Shown: positions 54,318 to 64,000 of the stretch, in pieces
Numbering within the stretch: the first letter of the stretch is position 1
Layout of the letters: every line of letters starts with the position of its first letter
Origin: Balaenoptera acutorostrata
Lineage: Eukaryota > Chordata > Mammalia > Artiodactyla > Balaenopteridae
DNA: 64,000 nucleotides
NCBI RefSeq assembly: GCF_949987535.1
Contig: NC_080064.1
Span: 46,829,937 to 46,893,936 of the forward strand
Direction of reading: 5' to 3'
Program-made: the position numbers and the translations under genes
The notes under the pieces: generated by a model
The model's database searches: none
Seen by the model: the letters and a program-made list of their open reading frames with translations, nothing else
What the model was told of the DNA's origin: nothing

Positions 54318-55577
54318 CTGAGTAATATTCCATTGTATATATGTGCCACATCTTCTTTATCCATTCATCCGATGATGGACACTTAGGTTGCTTCCATGTC
54401 CTGGCTACTGTAAATAGTGCTGCAATGAACATTTTGGTACATGACTCTTTTTGAATTACGGTTTTCTCAGGGTATATGCCCAGTAGTGGGATTGCTGGGT
54501 CGTATGGTAGTTCTATTTTTAGTTTTTTAAGGAACCTCCATACTGTTCTCCATAGTGGCTGTATCAATTTACATTCCCACCAACAGTGCAAGAGTGTTCC
54601 CTTTTCTCCACACCCTCTTCAGCATTTATTGTTTCTAGATTTTTTGATGATGGCCATTCTGACCAGTGTGAGATGATATCTCATTGTAGTTTTTTTTTTT
54701 AAAATTATTTATTTATTTATTTATTTATGGCTGTGTTGGGTCTTCGTTTGTGTGCGAGGGCTTTCTCTAGTTGCGGCAAGTGGGGGCCACTCTTCATCGC
54801 GGTGCACGGGCCTCTAACTATCGCGGCCTCTCTTGTTGCAGAGCACAGGCTCCAGATGTGCAGGCTCAGTAATTGTGGCTCACGGGCCTAGTTGCTCCGC
54901 GGCATGTGGGATCTTCCCAGACCAGGGCTCGAACCCGTGTCCCCTGCATTGGCAGGCAGATTCTCAACCACTGCGCCACCAGGGAAGCCCCCTCATTGTA
55001 GTTTTGATTTGCATTTCTCTAATGATTAATGATGTTGAGCATTCTTTCATGTGTTTGTTGGCAATCTGTATATCTTCTTTGGAGAAATGTCTATTTAGGT
55101 CTTCTGCCCACTTTTGGACCTAGAGTCTGTCATACAGAGTGAAGTAAGTCAGAAAGAGAAAAACAAATACCGTATGCTAACACATATATATGGAATCTAA
55201 GAGAAAAAAAAAAAAAGGTCATGAAGAACCTAGGGGTAAGACGGGAATAAAGACACAGACCTACTAGCGAATGGACTTGAGGATATGGGGAGGGGGAAGG
55301 GTAAGCTGTGACAAAGTGAGAGAGTGGCATGGACATATATACACTACCAATCGTAAAATAGATAGCTAGTGGGAAGCAGCCGCATAGCACAGGGAGATCA
55401 GCTCTGTGCTTTGTGACCACCTAGATGGGTGGGATAGGGAGGGTGGGAGGGAGGGAGACGCAAGAGAGAAGAGAGATGGGAACATATGTATATGTATAAC
55501 TGATTCATTTTGTTATAAAGCAGAAACTAACACACCATTGTAAAGCAATTATACTCCAATAAAGATGTTAGAAAAAA
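54318..55577 (+). mobile_element. young L1 with 5' inversion (twin priming), split by a SINE
   Basis: 55120-55577 is sense L1, from 'cctagagtctgtcatacaga' through the 3'UTR to 'ctccaataaagatgttag' and A7. 54318-55119 is upstream L1 sequence in inverted orientation, containing ORF2 C-terminal coding on minus (54318-54591: WKQPKCPSSDEWIKKMWHIYTMEYYSA). The 8-bp target duplication atgtacgg lies at 54310-54317 and 55578-55585. A short piece of L1 between the two halves is missing, as usual in twin priming. Confidence 0.9.
54694..54991 (-). mobile_element. CHR-type SINE inside the inverted L1
   Basis: The minus-strand head is at 54974-54991 and the (ATTT)n tail at 54700-54727. The exact 14-bp target duplication ctcattgtagtttt lies at 54680-54693 and 54992-55005. 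Younger than the host L1. Confidence 0.95.
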
Positions 55578-55609
55578 ATGTACGGATAGGTTTGTTTGTT
55601 TCGAGGATT

Positions 55610-55690
55610 GATAGGATCTTTCTGAAAACACCTAGCATAGGCTTAGCCAGGGTAGGTGCTCAATCAGTGTTGCTTGTTGATTCCAAATCT
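55610..55690 (+). mobile_element. MIR/L2 tail fragment
   Basis: 'aaacacctagcataggctta', 'gtaggtgctcaatcagtgtt'. Confidence 0.55.
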
Positions 55691-56224
55691 TGCTTAATCA
55701 GCTCACTTGCATTCACTATTCTTTGAAAATGCCCAGAGAAGAGCTTGGCCACTTGCTTCCTGTCTTTCCTGCTGAGGCTCCTCTGAACAGTGTCACTCTC
55801 ATGCCCTGAATTATTTATCACTCCTTATGAGCGCTCTTGGGTAGCTGCTGCCCTTTCAGCCTGGGTTCAAGAATAAAAACACATGGAGCAGACCTGACCC
55901 AACCACATTCTGGCCAAACCCAGCTGTCAGCAGGCTGAAGCATAGCTTCCCAGCCCAGTTTAGCCTGAATCAGTCGAAGCAGAGCTGATCTGCAGATTTG
56001 TAATTGTGAGAATAAATGCTTGTTGTCGAAAGCTATTGAGTTTTGAAGTGTTTGTTATGCAGCATTATAGTCACAAGAGCTGACAAACCCAGTGTGGTGT
56101 GTTCTAAAGTCCACACGCGTGTTAAGTATGGGAACGATGCGACCTCCTCGCTCCTGCTTCTGAGAAGATAAGAGTCTAAATTTAGGAAAGTTATATGGAC
56201 CTATATCTGTAGCAAAAGCTTTAT
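55691..56224 (+). repeat. probable old repeat, unclassified
   Basis: 55880-56080: 'acatggagcagacctgaccc', 'agtttagcctgaatcagtcg', 'gagaataaatgcttgttgtc', then 'aaagctattgagttttgaag' follow a known old repeat order. The rest is unrecognised. Confidence 0.4.
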
Positions 56225-56470
56225 TTTCTACCTTAGGAAATAACCAGGAGTATGGACAAAAGTTCATTACAGTGTTATTCCTAATAGTGAAAATTGGAAA
56301 CAATCTGAAGGAACAATATGAGAACCGTGATCAAATACACTATGGTTTAGCCATACAATAGACTATTACACAGTGTGTAAGGACAAGATTCAGATAAGAA
56401 ACACTTAAATAGTGATTTAAAACAGATTGAAACTGATTTCTCTCAATAAATGAAGTCCGGGGGAAGGCAA
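56225..56470 (+). mobile_element. old L1 fragment
   Basis: Sense: 'gtgaaaattggaaacaatct', 'actatggtttagccatacaa', 'tagactattacacagtgtg'. Confidence 0.7.
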
Positions 56471-57270
56471 TCCAAAATTGGTTTGATGGATCAAGAATCA
56501 CAATTGCTTTCCAGGTTTCTGCTCCACTTTCCTTAGAGCGAGGCCTCTGTTTTCATGGTTCAAGATGAGTGCTAGAGCACCAGCCATCACATCCATACTT
56601 CCAGCAACAAAATGGAAGAAGGAACAAAAAGATGTGCACACTCCCACTTTAAGGAGACATCTTAGACTTCCTCACATGACACTTTGTTTATATCTCAATG
56701 GGAAAATTTAATCACAACCATGTGCCCAGTTAAAAAGTTGGGTACTATAGCTATGGAAGACATGGAGAATAAATATTAGAAGGCATACTTAGTTATTAAA
56801 ATTATGAATATGAGGACCTCTGGGGAGTCCTGTCTTACAGTTTACTTTGGTAGCTGATATCTAGTGACTTTATGACTCAGGTAAAAGATACCTGCATTCT
56901 TGGAGTTTGTTGGAGCAAAGGATATAAGAGTGTTTCCCATGACTAAATGTGGGCCACCTGTGAGAGGGAGGTAGCGTGTGTGCCTGACAAGGGTGAAAAC
57001 AGATTCAATAGAAAAAGGCAAGAGGTGAATTTCTGGGTTCCTAGGAGCTGCAGAAGCAGTAAGTGACAAGCTGGAGGAGAAGGCATTATTGTTGTTGTCA
57101 AGGGAGCTGTAGGTGTAGGGTCTCTGAGAAGCCATGAAATTGTGTTTAAAGAATGAGCTTTAAGTGTTGCTGAGCTGAGAGAGTGTGATAAAGCTATCTC
57201 GGGGCAGTATAAGTTCATTAAGAATGTCCCTGCCTTTCTTATCTTGCCTTCCTTTCTTCTCAACCCTGGC
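56471..57270. other. unassigned sequence
   Basis: 0.8 kb without recognised repeat or gene. Confidence 0.4.
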
Positions 57271-57297
57271 GGGGGGGGGGGGGGGGGGGGGCGGGGG
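57271..57297 (+). repeat. G21 homopolymer run
   Basis: 21 consecutive G at 57271-57291, then C and five G. Strong G-quadruplex potential on the plus strand. The exact length is unreliable in most sequencing chemistries. Confidence 0.9.
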
Positions 57298-57544
57298 CAG
57301 AGGTGGGCGGTGGCAGGAAGCACAGTCAGCCAGAGGATGAGGAAATGCAGGATGGTACAGCGGAGGATGAAGGACCACGGCTTTCCTCTTCCTCTCCCCA
57401 CCCCACTCAGGAGAGCTTCTTGCTGGCAGCGGGCCCCTAGCCGTGGGGAGGGGGGAGCAAGTGACCCCTTTGAATCAAGTTTGGAGCTTTGATTATTCCA
57501 TGGGATTTTGAATGGTACTATAACTCATTTTGTGATTATTGGTT
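57298..57544. other. unassigned sequence
   Basis: Nothing recognised. Confidence 0.4.
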
Positions 57545-57680
57545 TATGTTTCTCTGATTAGAGTGCAAACAACTTGAGTCAAGGGTGACGTCTTTATGTG
57601 GCTTTCTCTCCCCAGGGCCCAGGTCAGAGCCTGGAACACAATCAGCACAGAAATAAGCTAACACTGATTCAAGAAAGAAA
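57545..57680 (+). mobile_element. L2 3' fragment
   Basis: 'agagtgcaaacaacttgagt', 'ggtgacgtctttatgtggct', 'gagcctggaacacaatcag'. Confidence 0.6.
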
Positions 57681-57879
57681 GAACGTTATTAAAGCAAAGA
57701 AACGAAGGAAGGAAGCCAGGTCTAATGCTTTGTCTGAGGGCTCCAAACTGTGGCAGTCACTCTGTCCTCTCTCCTCCCAGAATGTTCGGCTTCTTCTTCT
57801 CATATGTCCAGCCTTGCATTAGTGATCTGTGTGCTCTTATTAGTTATTTGTGAGCTCTTTGACGGTTGAACCCATATGC

Positions 57880-58240
57880 TGATAAAAATAATAGCTATTA
57901 TTTACTGAGCACCTGCTAGGTCCTGGGCAAGGCGCGAGGGCAGTGCTCCCCACACGCTAATGCACACCTGGGGAGCTTGGGAAGAGGCAGATTCTGATTC
58001 AGCAGGTCTGGGTGGGCCTGAGTTGCTGCATTTCTAAAAGGTAATGCCTGTGCTGCTGGTCCTAGGGCATGGGTGGAGTGAAGTGGAGGACTTTAGGTCG
58101 TTTGATTCTTACATCAATCCTTACATCCATAGAGACAGGCACTATTACTCCTTGCATTTTGTGATGAGAAAAAGGAGGGTCAGAGCTGGTGAGTGAGGGT
58201 CACACACTCATTAGCAGCAATAGCATTCAGATGCAGTGCT
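57880..58240 (-). mobile_element. MIR interrupted by a MER5-like element
   Basis: Antisense MIR parts at 57880-57940 ('tttactgagcacctgctagg') and 58085-58240 ('gattcttacatcaatcctta', 'gtgatgagaaaaaggaggg') lie either side of the insertion below. Confidence 0.75.
57945..58080 (+). mobile_element. MER5-like hAT element inside the MIR
   Basis: 'gcagattctgattcagcagg', 'gggcctgagttgctgcattt', 'ctaaaaggtaatgcctgtg'. The exact ends and 8-bp target duplication are not clear. Confidence 0.75.
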
Positions 58241-58614
58241 AACTTCATAGAATCTTTCCCAAGTGCCACATGCTCAGCACGCCAAGGGGGGTCCCTTAAG
58301 AGCCATCTCTGCACTGTTGGACCCTGGAAAGAAAAGGGAGAGAAAATGATTTGATCCTCTAAAAATAAACCATAGGCCGTGGTGTTTTGGCTCTAGAGGG
58401 AGTCAAGGGTCTGTGAGGGCTGATCATCCACTCAGGAGAGTGCACACCCTTTCCTAGAGGGGCGGTGCTCACTGCCCTTCTCTAGGCCCCAGGCTCTCAG
58501 CTGCAGCTGGGGGAGGCCCGATCCCTCCCTGTCCGCTCAGTGGGAGGGGCCCGGAATGGGAGCCTTAGCCTAAATGGGGAAGGCCAGTTTTCAGAGGGAA
58601 AGGAAGACAATGAC
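58241..58614. other. unassigned sequence
   Basis: Nothing recognised. Confidence 0.4.
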
Positions 58615-58725
58615 TCACCTTTCCAGCATTTGCAGGCTTCTTCGCTCATCTTGACAACTCCTGTGAGGCCGGAGCTGTCATCTCCACTTTACAGCTGGGA
58701 AAACTGAGGGTTAGTACTGGCTGTC
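58615..58725 (-). mobile_element. MIR fragment
   Basis: Antisense: 'tcttgacaactcctgtgagg', 'actttacagctgggaaaact'. Confidence 0.75.
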
Positions 58726-58864
58726 AAACCTGGGTCTTCTGATTCTTCCAAAGCCCGGGTGACACTACACTGAGATTTTGGGGGTTCATGAAAGGAGAGC
58801 CCAGAATGCTGGGAAAGATCCAAGCATGCTCCTCTTTGAAGGAGGGTAACCTGGGGAGCAATGA

Positions 58865-58970
58865 ACCAGGGTACAAGTCTTGCCACCTTAAACACTGCAT
58901 GACTGTGGGCTGGTCACTGGCCCTCTCTGGGCCTCTGTGTCCTTCTATATAAAGCTGGGGTAATAATCGT
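58865..58970 (+). mobile_element. MIR fragment
   Basis: Sense: 'gactgtgggctggtcactgg', 'ccctctctgggcctctgtgt', then 'gctggggtaataatcgtg'. Confidence 0.75.
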
Positions 58971-58993
58971 GCGTGCGCGTGCGTGTGCGTGTG
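58968..58993. repeat. GTGC/GT simple repeat
   Basis: Alternating purine-pyrimidine tract between the MIR and the Tigger element. Confidence 0.85.
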
Positions 58994-59661
58994 TAGTTGA
59001 TCCTCATTGTTCACAGATTCCGTGTTTGCATTTGCCTACTTGCTAAAATTTATCTGTAACCCCCATATCAATCTCTTTTGTCGTCATTTGTGGACGTGTG
59101 CAAAAGTGATGAAAAATTTGAGTCACCCAATGCACACATTCCCGGATGAGGTCAAACAAAGTGATGCTCTGCCTTCTTGTTTCAGCTCAGACTATAAACA
59201 AGCGGCCTTTTAATGATCTATTGAGTGCCACATTTCCCACATTTTGTGCTTTTTCTTTGTGATTTCACTGTTTAAAATGAAACCACTGTAGCGCTGCATG
59301 GCTACAGGACACGTGTACAATACATACGGGGCACGCAGAGGGCCCCAGCTGCAGTGCTGAAGTGCTGTCTATTGTTCCTATGCACCTTACGGAGAAAATA
59401 CATGTTAAATAACTTTCATTCAGGCATGAGTTGTGGTGCTGTCGGCCGTGAGTTCAACAGTATATATTAAGTAAAATGTCTTTAAACAGAAATATACATA
59501 AAATAAGGTTATATATCGATCAGTTGATAAAATGTGATAACCAGAGGCTTGCAGGAACCTAACCCTGTATTTCCCCTAGGAGCAATGGTTCAACGTTTAT
59601 GAATCCAGTGTTCATGGTGACGTTATAGAACACAATTACTGCAAATAACAAGAATCAATTA
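58994..59661 (+). mobile_element. Tigger-type (pogo group) DNA transposon, internally deleted
   Basis: The left end (t)agttgatcctcattg and the right end, reverse-complemented, (t)aattgattcttgtta form diverged inverted repeats. The right end is followed by TA; the left flank is TG, presumably decayed. The interior keeps the start of a transposase region ('agtgctgaagtgctgtctat', 'cttacggagaaaatacatg', 'ggcatgagttgtggtgctg') but most of the gene is deleted and stops interrupt it. Confidence 0.8.
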
Positions 59662-59859
59662 TAGCTGTTTCAGGGACCATTGAATGTCACTTCCCTTTTC
59701 TCCTAGTCTCACTCATTGACTGTTTTTGGAGGGGACATACTCGTGAGCCCTAGAGACCATGGTCACGGTCAGAGGCAGCAAGGAAGAGCAGGCAGCAGAG
59801 TCAAGGGTCTGAGTGTGGACTCTTCCTATGAGGCCTGGAACATCCACATCGCCTCACTT
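59662..59859. other. unassigned sequence
   Basis: Nothing recognised. Confidence 0.4.
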
Positions 59860-60000
59860 TTATCCATGTCTATAAAGACGTGCCTCTGTTTTCCATGTGC
59901 GTAAAAGGTGATGACATGTTACCTACTTTATGGCTTGTTGTAAAGATTAAATAAGTTAATATGCATAAAGTGTTTAGAACAGCCTGGTAAACAGGGCTGG
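59860..60000 (+). mobile_element. MIR fragment
   Basis: Sense: 'cttgttgtaaagattaaata', 'agtgtttagaacagcctggt'. Confidence 0.75.
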
Positions 60001-60264
60001 GAGTGGGGTGAAGTTCCTAGGGTACAAAATTTATGAATGCACTCACCCTGTGCTTGCTTGCCTCGTTAAATTCTGTGCCCTAGGTGTCTTTCTCTTTTCA
60101 CCCTGGTCCCAGCCCTGCTCGCAAATGAGTATTGGCTATTGCTATTATTAATGGGAAGTCCCCTGCTCCTCCCTTCCCCTCTGTCCTCTGGAAAGGGTCC
60201 TGGGGCCACTGTTGGCTGGCCTGGGTCTTTTTGAGCCCCAGCTGTCTCCATGGGCAGGGCATGC
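60001..60264. other. unassigned sequence
   Basis: Nothing recognised. Confidence 0.4.
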
Positions 60265-60420
60265 CCCCCTTCTGGGCCTTGTTCTTCCATCTGTCCAGTG
60301 GAGGTGACATCGTCCTAGACACGTTTGACCATGTCAGCTGCCTCTGAGGGTGGTTGTGAGGATCAAATGAGATAATGGGTGGGTAGGTTTTTGTAAACTA
60401 AAGTACAGGGCAAACGGGAG
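60265..60420 (+). mobile_element. MIR fragment
   Basis: Sense: 'cttgttcttccatctgtcca', 'gtggttgtgaggatcaaatg'. Confidence 0.7.
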
Positions 60421-60694
60421 GTTTTAGTGCTTGTTCGAGTGCCCCCTTCTGTCTCTGTCATCCATCCAGCCATCTCAACTCCTCTTGGACCCGCTCAGGG
60501 CTTCTGTCTGCAGCGCCCTCAGAGAAATGCATTCCAGATGGCTGAACCCCATGGTAGGAAGGAGAACATTATTTTTTATTTACCCTAAAAACTACATTTG
60601 AAAGAGCTTCACTCCATTTCCAAATCTGGTATCCTAGACCTGGGTTCTTACCTTGTGGGCTCATTTTGGTCTCTGAAGACCCTACCAAATTTTA
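60421..60694. other. unassigned sequence
   Basis: Nothing recognised. Confidence 0.4.
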
Positions 60695-60925
60695 CAGGAA
60701 GGCAGAGATGACACACTTATTGAAGACCTACTATGGGCCGGGCGTTGTGCTAAGTGCTTTAGAGAAACCCTCTGTAATCCTGACAACTCTACAAAACAGA
60801 TGCCGTTGGCACCAGTGTCCTCACTGCGGAGCTGTGGAAATGGAAACCCAGAGAGATTAAGGAAGTTGCCTGGGGTCACACAGTCAGTCAGCGGCGGGGC
60901 CAGGATTTGAACTTGGTTCTGCCCA
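60695..60925 (-). mobile_element. MIR, near full length
   Basis: Antisense: 'ctactatgggccgggcgttg', 'agttgcctggggtcacacag', 'ggccaggatttgaacttgg'. Confidence 0.88.
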
Positions 60926-60974
60926 AATCCAAAAGGGAGGGACTGAGGAGGTGCTGGAGCCTGGGCCGGGGGTC

Positions 60975-61195
60975 ACACACGTTGTAAACCAGCTCCTTCC
61001 TTACCCGTTGGGAGGTATTGGGCATGTTACCTTAAATTCTTTTAATCCTTGGTTTTGTCATCTGCAAAAACAACGATCGTAAAAATATTTGTAAGGTTGT
61101 TGTGAGTTTAAACTAATTTATGTACGCCCGGTGCTTAGTACGGTCCCCGGCCTAGAATAAGGACTCATCAATACTAGTTACTATTTCAGAATGAG
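60975..61195 (+). mobile_element. MIR, near full length
   Basis: Sense: 'ggtattgggcatgttacctt', 'ttggttttgtcatctgcaaa', 'taaggactcatcaatactag'. Confidence 0.8.
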
Positions 61196-61529
61196 GAAAG
61201 CGGGTTAGTAAATGCTCCCTTAGTATGGGGGGATAAATGTGCTTTGTGACAAGGTACAAAAATGCATCACCTGTAACTCCCCCAGCCCCTTCCCTGTGGC
61301 TGAGGACGAGGGCGCTGATGCTGCCTGCTTGGCCTGCTTCCCCCTCGGAGTCTCTCTCAGCAGCTCTGACTGAACCCAAGAACAGACGAACATTCTTTGT
61401 GTCCTCTTTTCACCTGAGAACATAACTTGGTGCTTAGAAAACACTGTTGTCTTCATTAACTTGGCCTTGGCTCACTTTGGGCTTTGACATGAGAGAGAGA
61501 GCCCTTGGAAGGTGGGTTGGGTATGTGTG
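61196..61529. other. unassigned sequence
   Basis: Nothing recognised. Confidence 0.4.
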
Positions 61530-61805
61530 TGGGAGCACAGAGAAGGGCCCTGGGAGAGCACAGAGTGGGGTTCGGGGGAGCACAGAGAGGGGCCTGGGGG
61601 GAGCACAGAGAGGGACCCGGGGGGAGCACAGAGAGGGGCCCTGGGGGAGCACAGAGAGGGGTTCGGGGGAGCACAGAGAGGGGCCCGGGGAGAGCACAGA
61701 GCGGGGCTCGGGGGAGCACAGAGCGGGGCTCTGGGGAGCACAGAGTGGGGCTCGGGGGAGCACAGAGAGGGGCCCTGGGGGAGCACAAAGAGGAGCTCTG
61801 GGCAG
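61530..61805 (+). repeat. minisatellite, 12 units of 22-23 bp
   Basis: Units start at about every 22 or 23 bp (agcacag or agcacaa at 61534, 557, 579, 602, 625, 648, 670, 693, 715, 737, 759, 782). The core is GGGGAGCACAGAGAGGGG followed by a variable CCTG/TTCG/CTCG/CCCG piece. The plus strand is strongly G-rich. Long ORFs on both strands through it (up to 170 codons) are by-products of the repeat. Confidence 0.97.
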
Positions 61806-62429
61806 AGTATCTGCTCCCTGGGGCCAGAGAGGGAGAGGAGAACCACGGTCATCGCCTGAGTTCAGTGTTTCTTCATTGGCCAGGAGTGGTCCTTGATGTG
61901 TGTGTGAGAGAGAGAGAGGGAGAAGGAATGTGAGTGGGAAGACCAAGAGGGCTTGTGTCAGAGTTGGTACGTGTTAGAAGACAAGAAGTGATTGGATGTG
62001 CTGGGCCATGAGTGTAAGAACGTGTGAGGGAGTCAGTGTGTGTCTGTGTGTTGCAGGGAGTGTCGAGCAGCTGTGTGGTAGACGTGTCACTGTCAGTAGG
62101 GGTGACTGTGCAGGATTTCTTTCATCTCCCCTCTATGGGTCTGGCTGGGGAGGTCACGGTCCCAGCTGCTGGGCTGTAGAATGGGGTGGGCTGGGGGAGG
62201 GGGAGTCCTCTATATATCTGGACAGGAAGTCCTTTACGGGGAGATTGGGTAGCGAAAGATGCCAGGAGATGGGTGATGCGGCCTGACCGTGCAGCCCCTC
62301 GCCCATTGTGAGGACAAGGAAGGGAAAACAGATGCAGTGTTTGCACGAGAGATACTGGGGGCCTAGTGGTTATGGGATTATGGAACCAAAGTGGCCATGG
62401 AATTCCCAAGTTGGGAAGGCCCTGAGGGA
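61806..62429. other. unassigned sequence
   Basis: Contains a short (GA)n run at 61905-61918 and a 'ctatatatctgg' stretch near 62209. No gene evident. Confidence 0.4.
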
Positions 62430-62525
62430 TGATCTCTAGAGGACCTTCGTCCCCAGCATAAGATGGGACCTGAGGTCCAGAGGGGGAAAGTCACCTGCCT
62501 CTGGTCACATAGACTTGACCTTCAC
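62430..62525 (-). mobile_element. weak MIR fragment
   Basis: Antisense: 'gacctgaggtccagaggggg', 'aaagtcacctgcctctggtc'. Confidence 0.5.
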
Positions 62526-63685
62526 CCAGCGGGGGTCTCAGGGACTTGGACTAGAAAAAGGGAGGGAGAAAGCCACACAGCTGGTAAGAATTGAATGGCT
62601 GTGTGAGTGGGAAGGATTGAGGTGGCCAGGGAGGCAGTGGTTCAGCGCACAGACGCCGTATGGTGTCCACTGTCACTCACGTGGTGGGATGGGGCTGGGG
62701 GTATTAAATGGGCTGGAGGAGAAGCATCTACCCCCTGGTGGCTGGAACTGTGGGCTCATTGTCCAGCTCCCACAGAGGAAAGGGTCAGAGAGATGCTGTG
62801 GAAAGACACTGGGGGCAAACCGCAAAGTGAAGTGGCAGCCCTGTAGAGCAGATGGGGTGAAGCTGGCAGAGGAAGGGCCATCTTGAGCTTTACCAGAGGG
62901 ACACTGGGCAAAAAAGTGCCCTCTGGAACAACCCGAGGGCTGAGGCTTGGGTGGTGGGGCTCAGTGACTGATTACCCACTGCGGCTGTGCTCTAAGTCAG
63001 GCTGGCTCACCAGACCCTACACAATCCTAGCTGTACCCGAAACACTCTCTCTCCTTTGAGCCCAGTGTGCTCATCCGGGATCCCCTCCTCTGTTTCTGAG
63101 TTCCTCATTCTCTACACCTCTGCCCACCTGGATCTGGCGTTGGTTCAGGCCTGTGGACTTCTTCCCCCGCCCCTGTCATTGTTTGGGTAGGGATTTCTGT
63201 GAAGGCCCTTCAGATGGTGGCTCATTGGGGCCACCCTGGCTCTGCCTTGAGGGAAGGAAGCTCAATGGAGGCTGAGTTATAGATGTCTGGTCCTGCCCAT
63301 CAGGCATCCCACCACCAAAGACGGATGCAGGGTTGGGGGAACTGTCCTTCAAGCAGTTTACTTGTGGGAGAGACCCCAGGACTGGGTCTGAGGAGCCATG
63401 CCTAGCCTGGTGCAGGAACACTGAGGGAGGAAGATGAGTTCAGTGCCAGGAAGTGCAGTTGGGTTGGAGGCTGGCAGGTCAGATTAAAGGGAGGCAAGCA
63501 GGCCAAGGTCAGCATGACGGAGGTTGAGAGAGCCAAGTGAGGTCTGAGAGAGCAGAGCAGGGTAGCCAGGATCCAGCGCGCAAATGCTGGTCCTCCCAGA
63601 TTGCTCTTTTGCGGGGGGAAGTGAAGGACGAGGGTCTAATCTGTTGGTCATCTGTGAATACATCTCCAGCTAAGAGGAAACAGTA
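62526..63685. other. unassigned sequence
   Basis: About 1.15 kb with short ORFs only (up to 123 codons at 62515-62886) and no recognised repeat. A duplicated phrase 'gagagagc.(g)ag' is seen at 63525-63560. Confidence 0.4.
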
Positions 63686-64000
63686 GGTTGGATCCTCTGA
63701 GAGGCAGATGCCAAAACAAGGTTAGATATTCAAGAGATTTGTTGGGGAAACGCTTGTGAAGGATAAAGGGGAGAGAGCGGCAGCAGGCAGGGCAAGCCTG
63801 CAGAAGTGATGCGGGACTGCCCCCCGGGGAAAGCAGAGGTGAAAGTTAAGAGGGCTGGACAGGAAGGTCTCAAACCTAAGCTCACGTCTGAGAAAGTTTT
63901 GGCCAGGCTCATATAGCGGTTCCTGAACCAAGTCACCCATTGGAGTTCCCTGCGTCTGTTAGGGGTGGGCGGGCACTTGCTCCGCTGCTGCACCCAGTCG
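63686..64000 (+). repeat. old interspersed repeat, same family as 5578-5960
   Basis: 'ggatcctctgagaggcagat', 'atattcaagagatttgttgg', 'ggaaacgcttgtgaagg' parallel the order at 5578-5700. Runs off the window. Confidence 0.5.

Noticed and set aside
61530..61805. Regularly spaced repeats resembling a CRISPR array
   Set aside because: Units are contiguous with no unique spacers, and the DNA is mammalian.
61434..61946. 170-codon minus ORF and several long plus ORFs rich in GEHREGP or LCAPPGPLS repeats
   Set aside because: Produced by the 22-23 bp minisatellite, which lacks stops in most frames; unit length is not a multiple of three.

Overview
The window is non-coding mammalian nuclear DNA, most likely from a cetacean. 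Ten tRNA-derived SINEs of the CHR type carry the characteristic head (gcttccctggtggcgcagtgg) and a box-B-like ggttcgagccc. CHR SINEs are known from whales, hippos and ruminants. No Bov-tA/BovB (ruminant) or PRE-1 (pig) elements are visible, so a whale or dolphin is the best guess; a hippo cannot be excluded from sequence alone. I find no protein-coding exon, tRNA, rRNA or CRISPR. All open reading frames are short (183 aa at most); many lie in SINE or L1 sequence or in tandem repeats, and none is a recognisable host gene. The window reads as intergenic or deep intronic DNA.

Layout. 0-5 kb: an LTR-like block, a young L1 3' end, two back-to-back SINEs, a third SINE, and a solo class-I-type LTR (4065-4572, minus). 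5-11 kb: old L1 pieces, a second LTR-like block, and a long antisense L1 ORF2 remnant (7.85-10.24 kb) carrying a SINE. 11-19 kb: a hAT-like element, MIR/L2 fossils, a GT-rich block, and a SINE plus L1 pair that integrated at one site. 19-27 kb: a MaLR-type LTR, an L1 3' end, many MIRs, and a composite SINE. 27.7-30.4 kb: a striking inverted pair, in which about 330 bp at 27.74-28.07 kb is copied in reverse orientation at 29.91-30.25 kb, inside an older repeat and flanked by a 12-bp direct repeat. 30-50 kb: mainly MIR and L2 fossils, two SINEs, a 75-bp mariner MITE inserted in a MIR, and low-repeat stretches. 50-60 kb: a complete MER1A-type hAT element with an exact 8-bp target duplication, two diverged copies of an unidentified repeat, a 5'-inverted (twin-primed) young L1 with a SINE inside it, a G21 run, and a Tigger-type element. 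60-64 kb: MIRs, a 22-23 bp G-rich minisatellite of 12 units, and an old repeat running off the end.

There is no operon or pathway to describe; the information here is the order of transposition. Nested insertions with readable target duplications give relative ages: MIR/L2 first, then hAT and mariner DNA transposons and LTRs, then L1, then CHR SINEs. Family names come from remembered consensus sequences. Boundaries quoted to the base are those with visible target duplications or terminal repeats; the others are approximate to about 10-30 bp.
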